In this document: positions 20,476-32,200 of the stretch, piece after piece
How the letters are laid out: the number at the start of each line of letters is the position of its first letter
Position numbering within the stretch: position 1 is the stretch's first letter
DNA from: Takakia lepidozioides
Taxonomy: Eukaryota; Streptophyta; Takakiopsida; Takakiales; Takakiaceae
Direction: 5' to 3'
DNA length: 64,000 bases
NCBI GenBank assembly: GCA_030704615.1
Contig: CM060731.1
Location: 84,672,756-84,736,755 of the forward strand
Translations under genes and position numbers: made by a program
Notes under the pieces: generated by a model
What the model was told of the DNA's origin: nothing
Databases searched by the model: none
What the model saw: only the letters and a program-made list of their open reading frames with translations

Positions 20476-23400
20476 TTACTGATTGCGATTAGCAAACCTT
20501 TGTGAGTGAGCACCTTTCTGACGTTGAGAGTTTTGTGGCGGACTGTGTGTTCGAGCCCGAGGTCTATCACTGGTTGACGGAGATGTTTGAACAGTACTCG
20601 GATAAGTTAGGCTCTCTGGAGGCTGATATCGAGGTAACCTTTCAGGCATAGGAGACCCCCATCGCTTCTTCTCTGCCATCTGAATTGCATAGTCTTCTCC
20701 CATGTCAAAAGAATCCGCTGAAGAAACAGTTGTATCAGAATCCTCATCGCCTCTCAGGTGTTTTAATTGTCGAACTTTTTGTGGAATCCTCTGGGGCATA
20801 CAATGTTGTCCTACCATGTCTGGAAGTTTATATTTTAAAACTTGCTGTAAACGCTGAACAGCAAAATTGGTGAAGACACTGAGCTCCTTGTCTGTCCAGG
20901 GGAGTGGGGTACCAATTACTTGTGCACCGTGCAAGTATTTCCATGCCACATGTCCCTTATAGAAAATATCATCAATGCCAAATTTCTGTGTTGACAAATT
21001 GTTCCAGGCCGCTTGAAACCATGAACGAATTTGAGAATCCTTTTGCATCATAACTTTTGCCTCATATAGGTACATATGAGGTGGCACTGAAGGTAAGACC
21101 CAATGATCCCCACTGGAATAACTCAGAAAGCGCGATTGCATCTTGTGCTGCTCAATGTGATAACGTACCAGAAAACAAGCAGCGTAGTATAACCCGCATC
21201 CCATGACAATACTTGCTACCTCCTTGGTCTTGGTATAAATGAATCCATGTACAACTTGGAAGGCAATTAATTCCTTCAACATTGTACTTGCCTCATGCCA
21301 GTATTGTGCAAAGTGATGATCCTCAATATGTCGATTGTTCGGAAGAACTTTAGTCCTAGTTGCCACTGGCAGCCAAATGCGCATGATTTGGTAGTAATGT
21401 GCGAATGACTGCGGAGGACTAAATTCTTTCCAAGCCAAATCCAACATGATGGGAATTTGGTTGAAGGGCATAATCATAGCCCTACTGTACTCTCTTGCAG
21501 CTGGAGTTTTAGGTGGGTTAAAAGCAGCATTACCCCATACCTCCGGCTGTGGTGGCTGTGGTATGGTTGTAGTAACAACAGGTTCAGCTACTGGTACAGT
21601 GACTTGTTGTGGTGTTGGTGGTACTGGCTCTTGCATCATTGGCATCTCCTGCACCTCCTGTGAAGACTGAAAAACCAAAGTTCTGGCTTGCAAATAAGAA
21701 GCCCTTAGCTGTTCCTGAGGGATATAGACTCTTTTGTCGATATTTGAAGTGAGGTCCTCCACTTGAGTCTGCAGTCCATCTACATCCTCCTGTAACTCCG
21801 CTATTCTACTATAGACATTGTCTATAGTAGTTGTGGCAATGTTCTGCACTTGCAGTCTGAGCTCATTCATCTCGCTTTGGGTGAGCTTTCGTGGTGCTTT
21901 GCCCTCCACTGGCCCTTGTGCTAACCAGACCTGCATAAGGTGGTTCACCAAGTTGCTTGTGGTTCCTCTGAGAGTGTGTTCCTCTCTTAGTTTGTACACA
22001 TCCAATTGCTGTTGTAAAGCCTCCATGCGCTTCGCATGAGGTTCAACCAAATTCGCATAGGCAGCAAGTAGATTATTGGCTTCCTTCCAAGCCTTGTTAT
22101 TTCTATTGGCCATGATCGTTTGTTGCAACTCCACGATGTGCTTCTCTTGATCAGCTTCAATCTGCCTGTATTGCTTGAAAGTATCCTCATTGCGACAGAT
22201 TGTATTCTTCATGTCGACAATGAGTTTCATTTGCTCAACATTCTCTGCTTCTGCCTTCATACTTTTTTCTGCTTGACTGTTTATTTCTTTTGTAGTTTGG
22301 TCAAGCATAGTTGTGAGTGTAGCACATTGTATGGCCATCCTGTCATGCACTGTCTGCAACTCCGTATGTTTTGCATTCACTTCTTGCAACTTGCTTTCAT
22401 GCTGCACCTACATTTGGTATAGCTATTGCTTATGTGCTTCGTGCAACTGGTCTTGCGCGAGGCCTGCCTCAATCAATTGTTCCTTGGCCAATTGCAAAGC
22501 CGCTTCTGTATTCTCCAAGTCTTGCTGCATATTGAGAGTGACCTCCTCATCGACCTTGTTTGCACACTCAGTGGCTAGTTGAGCCTCAAACTCCTTCCTG
22601 AGTTCCTCTCTCAAGGCTGTCAATTGGGTAGTTGGAACATGGGATTTGACATAAGTCCCCAACAAATTAAGTGTCCTGCCTATGGAACTCATCAGCATTG
22701 CCTGTTGAGGGTCATCATGGTGAGGTTGCTGCTGTTCCTCCTGATCCTCAACCGTGTGATGTCTCACAAACCACTCAGGGCATTGTCCCACCGGATTTTC
22801 TTCCTGAATTACTTCATCCATCACCGGTGCTGCAGTGTCTTGACATTCTACCTGTGGTACCTCCGACACAGGTGTGTGTATTATATGCACCTCAGGATTT
22901 CCCTTGGGCAACTGTTGCACCTCTGGAATCTCTGTCTCCTTGACCAGACCAGAATATTCATAGAGAAGGTCCCCCTTCTCAATTTCTGCCACTATCTGTT
23001 CTGTAGTTGGAATATCTAACCCTTCTTTTTCCAAATCAATTATTTCTGGTTGAGCTGCATGGACAACTCGTAACCTTGTAACAAGCCGATCATCTGGCTG
23101 TGATGGCTGTGATACTGAAGTAACTTCCTCTTCCCTCTCTGAAGGTCCTGCTTCCAGTAATAGCAGTTCTCTGTGCTGTTGTGCCCCTTCCTGCACATGA
23201 GCTTGAGAAACATTATCATGCGGAATCCGTGAAGCCAGTGGATCCGCCACTACAGTCTTTCCCCGTCTCTGCCTCTTAATCTCGGGCTGCCCTGCTAGTC
23301 CACCCTCACTGTGTGAAGAGCCTTGCTCTTCCATTGCAGTGGTTTCTGGCTCAAACACTCCCATCTCCTTTCTTTCTTGCGCATCAAGTATGCCAAAATC

Positions 23401-24426
23401 AAGAATTATTTGAGCAATGATTGGGCCAGACACTATGATAGGAGACTTTGCGGCAGTACCCTGTAATCTTTTCATCTCCTCTACCAGTGCATTGTACATT
23501 ATGTCCGCCCATTCTACCTCTTCTCCTCTCAGGGCTTTGAGTATTTCCTCTGTGAAGGATCTGCTCAAATACTATTGGTTCTGTTTCATGGCAAACAGAA
23601 CGTTCAATACCTGGCCTACCTCCTTAAGCCCTGGGTACACGGCCTTGGTACAAGCATAACCCTGAGTTTTAAAGAAACTCCCTTCTTGGAATAAGTCCCC
23701 TATTTGCAGTCTTGCCCTGTGCTCCTCCACATGCACCTGGCCTGCTGGCAATCGAAACAATTGCTGTAGGTATAGGGGAGTAATTACTAATTCAACTCCC
23801 TTCACCGTTGTTGCTCCTGTCCTTGGCTCAAAGTTCTGTAAGAATTGTAACATGTACTGTCTATGGTGCAATGTCCAATCTTTGCTTTGCAATCCTTGCA
23901 ATCTCAGCTCCTTCAGTATCCGCATCGCCTGTGGGGTAGCAATTGTTTGTTTCTGCAGAATTGTGGTGCTCTTCACCCTGATTTCCTCCATTCCTCTCAC
24001 TCTCTTCATTCTAGACCCACAGAACTGTTTTGGCTGTAACAATTGAAGAAATGCCTGTAGTGCACAAAGCATAAACGTATGGTTGCCACAAAAAGCTATG
24101 GATAATTTCTTGTAAGCCTGTGGAGCTTGCAAGCATCGATCAAGAGAAAAGCTCCGCTCTGTTCTTTCGTGTCTATGCCACTGCGTAAGTAATATTGCGA
24201 GCGTATAGTCTGTTAGTTCCTCCATAGTTTCCAATCTATAGCATTGATGGTCTGTCCCGTCGAGACGCCCGTTACTCAGAACGACGCCGCCTCTTGCGCT
24301 TAATTTCCCTCCAATTTCTTGATCCTTTCTCTGGCTTTCTATTGGCTGTAACCGCTGTGACTGGATTTTAGATTTCATTTTCTTTAGTGGACTTTCCCTG
24401 CTGGATAGTCCACTAGGATCACACAT
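20476..24426 (-). pseudogene. ORF3 of element A (env-position gene), three TAG stops
   Basis: One continuous frame of about 1,316 codons from ATG at 24426 (MCDPSGL) to TAA at 20476, 12 nt downstream of the pol stop. It is interrupted only by TAG at 23572-23574, 22423-22425 and 22408-22410. Each TAG sits where other copies have Gln, mostly CAG. Layout: N-terminal globular region, charged linker, long coiled coil, and C-terminal globular region with FNQIPIMLDLAWKEF. No signal peptide or membrane segment is seen. The start context here is the best guide to the natural N-terminus, because copy B has a frameshift just after it. Confidence 0.85.
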
Positions 24427-24438
24427 GTGAGAAGAATT

Positions 24439-27400
24439 TCACTTTTCTGTACTTGTTGTTTGTTCCGTTCCCCTTTTTCCGTATTCATTAATGGGCCCGC
24501 CATTCATCCGAATTGACGCGCTAAGTAGGTACTTTGACGGCCATCTTTGTCCTCTTTCTTGATGACACATGTTCTTGCACTTCCTTCTCAGCTGTGTGTC
24601 GCGCCCTGAATTCCACGTGTCTATTTTTAAACTGGTTTCCGTCCTTTCTTTCGTCGGCCATTTTCCTGAAGTTATTGGGCGTCCACCTGTCACTGATTCT
24701 ATGGATCGTGTAACCCTAGTAGGCTGTGTTGAGCTGTGATAGGCTGTGTCATACTGTGGTACGCTGTGATAGGCTGTGACACGCGGTGGTAGGTTGTGAT
24801 AGGCTGTGTTGCGCCGTGCTGGGCTATGATAGGCTGTGTCACGTTGTGATGGGCTGTGATAGGCTGTGTCACGTCGTGATGGACTGTGATAGGCTGTGTT
24901 TCGCCTTGATGGGCTGTGATAGGCTGTGTCACGTCGTGATGGACTGTGATAGGCTGTGTTTTGCCTTGATGGGCTGTGATAGGCTGTGTCACGCTTGTTC
25001 TGCCCGCCCTGGTCATATATGCTTGGCCTAGCGACAAGTGCTCCATACTCCGTTGGTAACACTGGCGCAGCCCGTGACTGCTCTTGCGTTTCAACATGCA
25101 AATCATGTTGCAATGGTTTGTCATGGATACCACTGTATCCCTTTAACTTATTGGCATTGACTCTTCCCAGCATTTCTTTGTTAATGGTTTATAACATGGC
25201 GGTGTTGTTATCATACATCTTTTGTATGACATAAGGTCCTTTCCATGGTGATTTAAGCTTAGAAGCTTTAATTTTTCCCTTCTTCTGCAACCATAGAACC
25301 AAATCTCCCGTCTTAAAAGTTTTTAACTTGTTTTCGTCAAACTATTCCTTCCTCTTCATCTGAATTCTGGTCATATTATCAGCTGCATCAGCACGTACTT
25401 CTTCCACATGGTATAATTCATGTTTCCTGACCTTAATGGAATCTTGCAATTCCATTCTCTTTCCCCACTCCGTTCTCAGGGTAGGTAACAGGAATTCCAC
25501 TGGAAGTAAAGCTTCCATACCATAAACTAATTGGAATGGTGTATACTTAGTGGTGACTTTATATGAAGTCCTGTATGACCACAAAGCTGTCAGCAGCTTT
25601 GTATCCCAATCCGTTCTGTTTGCATTGACTATCTTAGCCAAGATAGTACATAGTATTTTGTTGGTAGCCTCTGCCTGTCCATTACCCTGTGGGTAATATG
25701 TTGTACTCTTCCTATGCACAATCATGAATTCTTTAGTCAATAATTCAATGGTCTCATTTATGAAGTGACTTCCCTGATCACTGATAAATTCTAAGGGACA
25801 GCCAAATCGTGTAAGTATGTTCTCATACAGGAACCTTGCTGTAGACTTGGCTGTGTTGTCCCTCAAAGCTTTAGCTTCCACCCACTTCGTAGTATAATCA
25901 GTGGCTGTAATTATGTACATGTTCCGTGTAGTCTTGGCTGTGGGTTAATCGGTCCAACAAAGTCTAGTCCCCATTTTCTGAAATGGTTCCGTAGGCATTG
26001 TAGGATGCAAGGCCATCCTTCCAGATCTCTGCAAAGGTCCTAGCCTCTGACATTCATCACAACTCTGACAATACTCGTGTACATCTTTGAACAAAGTAGG
26101 TCACCAGTAACCTGCGAGTAGTATCTTCATACTGGTAGTCTCTTCTCCAAAATGACCTCCAGCCACTCTTCCAAAACTTTATTTACTTCATGGTGGTACA
26201 AGCATCGTTTTAGTACTCCATCAGGTCCTAGCTTATACATTCTGCTTCCTACCATAGTATAAGGTAAAGCTTTGATAGCGATTCTCTTCCTCTGCTCCTT
26301 ACCATAACTAGGTGGGCATTGACCATGAGTAAGGTAGTATCTGATTGGCCACTGCCAATCTAACCATTCATCTGCACTTCCTTGCACCTCCATTATAAAT
26401 AAACTCGCATCAGGTAACTGATCGTCCACTCCTGTGGCGGCCTCTCCTGTTGTTAGTCGTGACAATGATCTGCTACAAGATGCAAATGGCCAGGCTTGTA
26501 AATAACCTCGAACTCAAACTCATGCAAGATTATTAACCACCTCGCTATCCTTCCACTTATCAAAGGTTTGTTCACCAGATATATCAGAGCCTGGTGATCC
26601 ACATAAAACATAAACTTTCTTCCCAATAGGTAATGCCTGAATTTCTTGACTGCATAAATCATTGCCAGTGCTTCTCTTTCAGTTGTGCTATAGTTCCTTT
26701 CAGCACTGTTCATCAACCTGCTAGCATAGTACACAGGTGAATCTATATTTCCTGTAACATTCTGGGCTAACACCGCTCCAACGCTTCTCCTGATGCATCG
26801 CAGTGAACATGAAATACTACATGCCAGTGAGGATTAATCAGCACAGGTGTAGTTGTTACTGACAGTGTAAGTTCCTCAAATGCCTTTTGACATTCAGCTG
26901 TCCAGGCAAACACTGCATCTTTCTTCAGAAGCTTGCTCAATGGGTGCTACTATTTGTGCATACCTTTTGACAAATCTTCTGTAATAACTGGTTTGCCCAA
27001 GGATCTCCTTAAACTCTTAACATTCACTGGTGGTGGAGAGGCTTTAATGGACTCTGTCTTCCTGGGATCCACAGAAGTCCCTTCTTACACACAATGTGTC
27101 CCAGAAGCACCCCTGAATTCACACAGAAAGTACACTTCTCTGGATTCAAGCCCAGACCTCTCATCCTGCATCTGGCCAGACATAACTCCAATTTATGCAA
27201 GTGCTCACTCTTAGAGCTGTACACACTGAAATCATCCAAGAACACTTGCATGAAATCAACCAGATACTCATGAAAAGATTCACTTATTACTCTCTGAAAG
27301 GTTGCTGGTGCATTACAAAGTCCAAAGGGCATGACTTTGTATGCATAAGCACCCCGTCTGTGATGAAGCTATCTTTCCTTGATCTTCTTCTGCCACTTGT

Positions 27401-27800
27401 ACTTGATTATAACCACTGAACCCATCCATGAATGAGTACATCTCATGGCCTGCACAGTGTCCAATACTGCTTCTGTGAATGGCAAAGGGAAAGGATCTTT
27501 CTTCGTACAAGCATACAGCTTCTTGTAGTTCACACATACTCTTAGTTTACCATTCTTCTTGGGAACTATAACAATGGGTGACAACCAAGTTGTATACTCT
27601 ATTGGGTATATAAACTTAGCCTCAGCCAACTTCTTAATCTTTCTCCCAACCTCTGTGTGTAGTTGGGATTCATTCTGTACCGCCTGCTTGATTGGTACTG
27701 ACCCTGGTTCCAGTTCAATCTTATGCTGACAGACTTCAGGTGGTATCCCTTTTAGATCCTCATAGCTCAAGCAAATACATCTCTGTATTTGATGAACAAG
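24439..27800 (-). pseudogene. pol: pol of element A (RT-RNase H-integrase), frameshifted
   Basis: Broken pieces in sense order: RT fingers/palm (27770-27313; IELEPGSVPIKQA, LSPIVIVPKKNG), RT with MPFGLCNAPATF (27332-27024), RNase H (26773-26453; STTEREALAMIYAVKKFRHYL, YVDHQALIYLV), integrase linker (26465-26127), integrase core (25920-25342; FISDQGSHFINE, PQGNGQAEATNKIL) and integrase C-terminus with TAYHSPSRR decapeptide repeats (25173-24439). At least five indels break the frame. It is otherwise close to pol of B. Confidence 0.9.
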
Positions 27801-27839
27801 CTTTTAGCTTCTTCAAAGAATTTCCGGCTCCAAATCAGC

Positions 27840-28144
27840 TCCTACTGTCACCATCCCTCCGGTTCTTCTTTAGTTCCCACATTCACTTCCCTCACTTGCT
27901 CATCAGCTGTGATTGTCCAACCAGTCACCACTTCATCTTGTAAGCTCATAGTGGCTGGTTCCTCTAGGATTTCCATTTCGCTTTCTCTTCTCTTCCTCAT
28001 AGAAATGTGATGGGTAACTGCTGGTTTCCTCTTCAGTTGGTGTTGCTGGTCACTACACCACAGCAGATACCTCTTAAAAAACAACTAGGCTTTCAGCCGC
28101 ATCTCTCTGCAACCTGCTCCCACTCTGGGTGTACGCAATGGTAG
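27840..28144 (-). pseudogene. Protease-RT linker of element A, cut by element B
   Basis: EMEILEEPATMSLQDEVVTGWTI and the upstream HPEWEQ-like codons match the region C-terminal to the protease at 37030-37313. It stops at 28144, where the LTR of B begins. GGTAG at 28140-28144 is one copy of the insertion duplication. The missing N-terminal part is at 52865-53360. Confidence 0.8.
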
Positions 28145-29235
28145 TGTCGCGCGGCTTTTACTCACCCATCCCTTCGCTATCCGAGGCGGAAACTCCAAGA
28201 TAGAAGAGTTGGAAATCTCTAAGTACTCAGCCCGCGCAGAACAATCAGTCATGACCTACAGCTAGTGTATCATGGGGGTGTTTCCTATTTGTTTCCCTTT
28301 TCGCATTCATCTTAGCTACCTTACCATTGATAATTAAATATCAGTTTGCTTCATCAATCTATCGGTTTCCTTCACTCATCCATTCAATCCACAGCTTCAC
28401 TCAGATCTCTCTACACAGTGTGGTTGTATCGTATAAGTATCAGATTATGATTTATCAGGTATCAGGCCGAAGCCATTATGTCTCTAATCTGCTCTACAAT
28501 ATCACTACAGCTTGCATATAACAAGCATCTACTAATCCTCTTTCCTCCTTCATCGTGCTCTCCATCCTTTTCTTCCGATCTCCGCTCCCGCCTGACTAAG
28601 AAGTCCTCCTCGAATAATGATCCCCCTCCATTCCCCGTTTTTCCCTTTATCTTCCTATCCACAGTTCTAACCGTTTCCCTCACTAACCGTCGTCTGTGAA
28701 CTAACATGTTCCCTTCGCAGGTGTTGTTCCCCACAGTCGTTCCCTGTCCTACTCTTCGTTCCCTATGATCGTGACAGCTGTGTCAAGCTGTGACTGGCTG
28801 TGTGAAACTGTGACGGGCTGTGACTGGCTGTGCGACTGTGTTTGCTGTGTCGGGCTGTGACTGGCTGTGTGGCTGTGTCGGCTGTGTCGGCTGTGTTGGC
28901 TGTGACGACTGTGACGGGCTGTGTTGGCTGTGTGGACTGGGACGCTGTGTTGGCTGTGACGACTGTGACGGGCTGTGTTGGCTGTGTGGACTGACGGCTG
29001 TGTTGGCTGTGACGACTGTGACGGGCTGTGTTGGCTGTGTGGACTGCGACGGCTGTGTTGGCTGTGACGACTGTGACGGGCTGTGTTGGCTGTGTGGACT
29101 GTGACGGCTGTGTAACCCCCCTCTACAGTGCGCTGCTGTCACCCCTAAGGCTCCTGTTGGTCTCAGTCTGTGCAAAATTTAAGGGTACCCTACAGATCCC
29201 GTATAAGTGTCTAAGTCCCCTACAGTCCTCTAACA
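28145..29235 (-). repeat. Element B 3' LTR (1091 bp)
   Basis: TGTCGCGCGG...CTCTAACA on the plus strand. It contains a longer GGCTGTGAC/GGCTGTGTT array (28770-29115) than LTR A, which explains most of its extra length. It encodes no protein. Confidence 0.9.
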
Positions 29236-29237
29236 TT

Positions 29238-29252
29238 ACCCCTTCCCCCCTC
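29238..29252 (-). promoter_or_regulatory. Polypurine tract of element B
   Basis: In sense, GAGGGGGGAAGGGGT precedes the LTR by two bases. The equivalent tracts stand at 20440-20455 and 28-43. Plus-strand DNA synthesis would be primed here. Confidence 0.75.
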
Positions 29253-29273
29253 AAAAAGCCGTGTCCTCACGGT

Positions 29274-32200
29274 TTACTGTTTCCGAGTAGCAAACCTTTG
29301 TGAATGAGCACCTTGTTGACGTTGAGAGTTTCGTGGCGGACTGTGTGTACGAGCCCGAGGTCTGTCTCTGGTTGACGGAGATGGTTGATCACTACCTGGA
29401 TAATTGAGGCCCTCTGGAGGCTGATATCGAGGTAACCTTTCCGGCATAGGAGACCCCCGTTGCTTCTTTTCTGCCATCTGAATTGCATAGTCTTCTCCCA
29501 TGTCAAAAGAATTCTGTGAAGAAACAGTTGTATCAGAATCCTCATCACCTCTCAGATGTTTTAATTTTCGAACCTTTTGTGGAATCATCTGGGGCATACA
29601 ATGCTGTCCTACCATGTCTGGAAGTTTGCATTTTACAACTTGGTGTAACCGCTGAACAGCAAAATTGGTGTAGACACTGAGCTCCTTGTCTGTCCAGGTG
29701 AGTGGGGTACCAATTACTGGTGCAGCGTGCAAGTACTTCCATGCCACATGTCCCTTATAGAAAATGTCATCAAGTCCGAATTTCTGTGTTGACAAATGGT
29801 TGCAGGCTGCTTGAAACCATGAACGAATTTGAGAATCCTTCTGCATCATAACTTTTGGGTCATATAGGTACATATGAGGTGGCACCGAAGGTAATACCCA
29901 ATGATCTCCACTGGAGTAACTTTGAAAGCGTGTTTGCATCTTTTGTTGCTCAATGTGGTAACGTACCAGAAAACAAGCAGCGTAGTATAGCCCGCACCCC
30001 ATGACAATACTTGCTATCTCCTTGGTCTTGGTATAAATGAGTCCATGTACAACCTGGAAAGCAACCAATTCCCTCAACATGGTACCTGCCTCGTGCCAGT
30101 ATTGTGCAAAGTGATGATCTTCAATATGTCGATTGTTTGGAAGAACTTTAGTCCTAGTTGCCACTGGCAGCCAAATACGCATGATTTGGTAGTAATGTGC
30201 GAATGACTGCGGAGGACTAAATTCTTTCCAAGCCAAATCCAACATGATGGGAATTTGGTTGAAGGGCATAAGCATAGCCCTGCTGTACTCCCTTGCAGCT
30301 GGAGTTTTAGGTGGGTTAAAAGCGGCATTGCCCCATACCTCCGGCTGTGGTGGCTGTGGTGTGGTTGTAGTAACCACAGGTTCAGCTACTGGTACACTGA
30401 CCTGTTGTGGTGGTGGTGGTACTGGCTCTTGTATCATTGGCATCTCCTGCACCTCCTGTGAAGACTGAAAAGCCAAAGTTCTGGCTTGTAAATAAGAAGC
30501 CATTAGCTGTTCCTGAGGGATATAGACTCTTTGGTCGATGTTTGAAGTGAGGTCTTCCACTTGAGTCTGGAGTCCGTCTACATCCTCTTGTAACTCTGCT
30601 ATCCTACTATAGACATTGTCTATAGTAGTTGTGGCAATGTTCTGCACCTGCAGCCTGAGCTCATTCATCTCGCTTTGGGTGAGCTTCCGTGGGGCTTTGC
30701 CCTCTACTGGCCCTTGTGCTAACCAGACCTGCATAAGGCTGTTATCCACCAAGCTGCTTGTGGTTCCCCTGAGAGTTTGCTCCTCTCTTAGCTTGTACAA
30801 TTCCAACTGCTGTTGTAAAGCCTCCATGCGCTTCGCCTGTGGCTCAACCAATTGCGCATAAGCAGCAAGTAGATTATTGGCTTCCTTCCAAGCCTTGTTA
30901 CTGACCGCGATTTCATTTCTATTGGCCACGATGGTTTGTTGCAACTCCACGATGTGTTTCTCTTGATCAGCTTCCATCTGCCTGTATTGCTTGAAAGTAT
31001 CTTCATTGCGACAGATTGTATTCTTCATATCGACAATGAGCTTCATTTGCTCAACATTCTCTTCTTCTGCCTTCGTACATTTTTCCGCTTGACTGTTTAT
31101 TTCTTTTGTTGATTGGTCAAGCATAGTTGTAAATGTAGCACATTGTATCGCCATCCTGTTATGCACTGTCTGCAACTCCGTATGTAGTGCATTCAGTTCT
31201 TGCAACTTGCTTTCATGCTGCACCTGCATTTGGTATAGCTGTTGCTTATGTGCTTCGTGCAACTGGTCTTGCGCGAGGCCTGCCTCAATCAATTGTTGCT
31301 TGGCCAATTGCAAAGCCATTTCTGTATTGCCCAAGTCCTGCTTCATCTTGAGAGTGACCTCTTCATCGACCTTGTTTGCACACTCAGTGGCAAGTCGAGC
31401 CTCAAACTCCTTCCTGAGTTCCTCTTTCAAGGCTGTCAATTGGGTAATTGGAACATGGGATTTGACATAAGTCCCCAACAAATTAAGTGTCCTGCCTATG
31501 GAACTCATCAGCATTGCCTGTTGAGGGTCATCATGGTGAGGTTGCTGCTGTTCCTCCTGATCTTCAACAGTATGATGTCTCACTAACCATTCAGGCCATT
31601 GTCCCACCGGATTTTCTTCCTGAACTACTTCATCTATCACCGGTGCTACAGTGTCATGACCTTCCGCCTGTGGTACCTCCGACACAGGTGTGTGTATTAT
31701 ATGCACCTCAGGATTTCCCTTGGGCAACTGTTGCACCTCTGGGATTTCTGTCTCCTTGACCAGACCAGAATATTCATAGAGAAGGTCCCCTTTCTCTATT
31801 TCTGCCACTATCTGTTCTGTAGTTGGAATATCTATCCCTTCACTTTCCAAATCAATTATTTCGGGTTGAGCTGCATGGATAACTTGTGACCTTGTGACAA
31901 GTCGTTCAAGTGGCTGTGATGCAGAAGTAACTTCCTCCTCCCTCTCTGAAGGTCCTGCTTCCAGTAATAGCATTTGTCTGTGCTGCTGTGCCCCTTCCTG
32001 GCCATGAGCTTGGGAAACATTATCATGCGGAATCCGTGAAGCCAGTGGATCCGCCACTACAGTCTTTCCCCTTCTCTGCCTCTTAGTCTCGGGTTGTGCT
32101 GCTAGTCCACCCTCACTGTGTGAAGAGCCTTGCTCTTCCATTGCAGTTGTTTCTGGCTCAAACACTCCCATTTCCTTCCTTTCTTGTGCATTAAGTATGC

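Larger units (their letters stand above)
19478..28144 (-). mobile_element. Large OTA-clade gypsy element A, 3' portion
   Basis: Sense is minus. From high to low coordinates: end of protease, broken pol, ORF3, polypurine tract and 3' LTR. The 5' portion (protease N-part, gag, ORF0, primer site) is displaced to 52865-55968, because element B is inserted in the protease gene at 28144/28145. RT with FLDDFSVYS-type motif and integrase without chromodomain place the family in the non-chromovirus OTA group (Tat/Athila-like). Confidence 0.8.
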
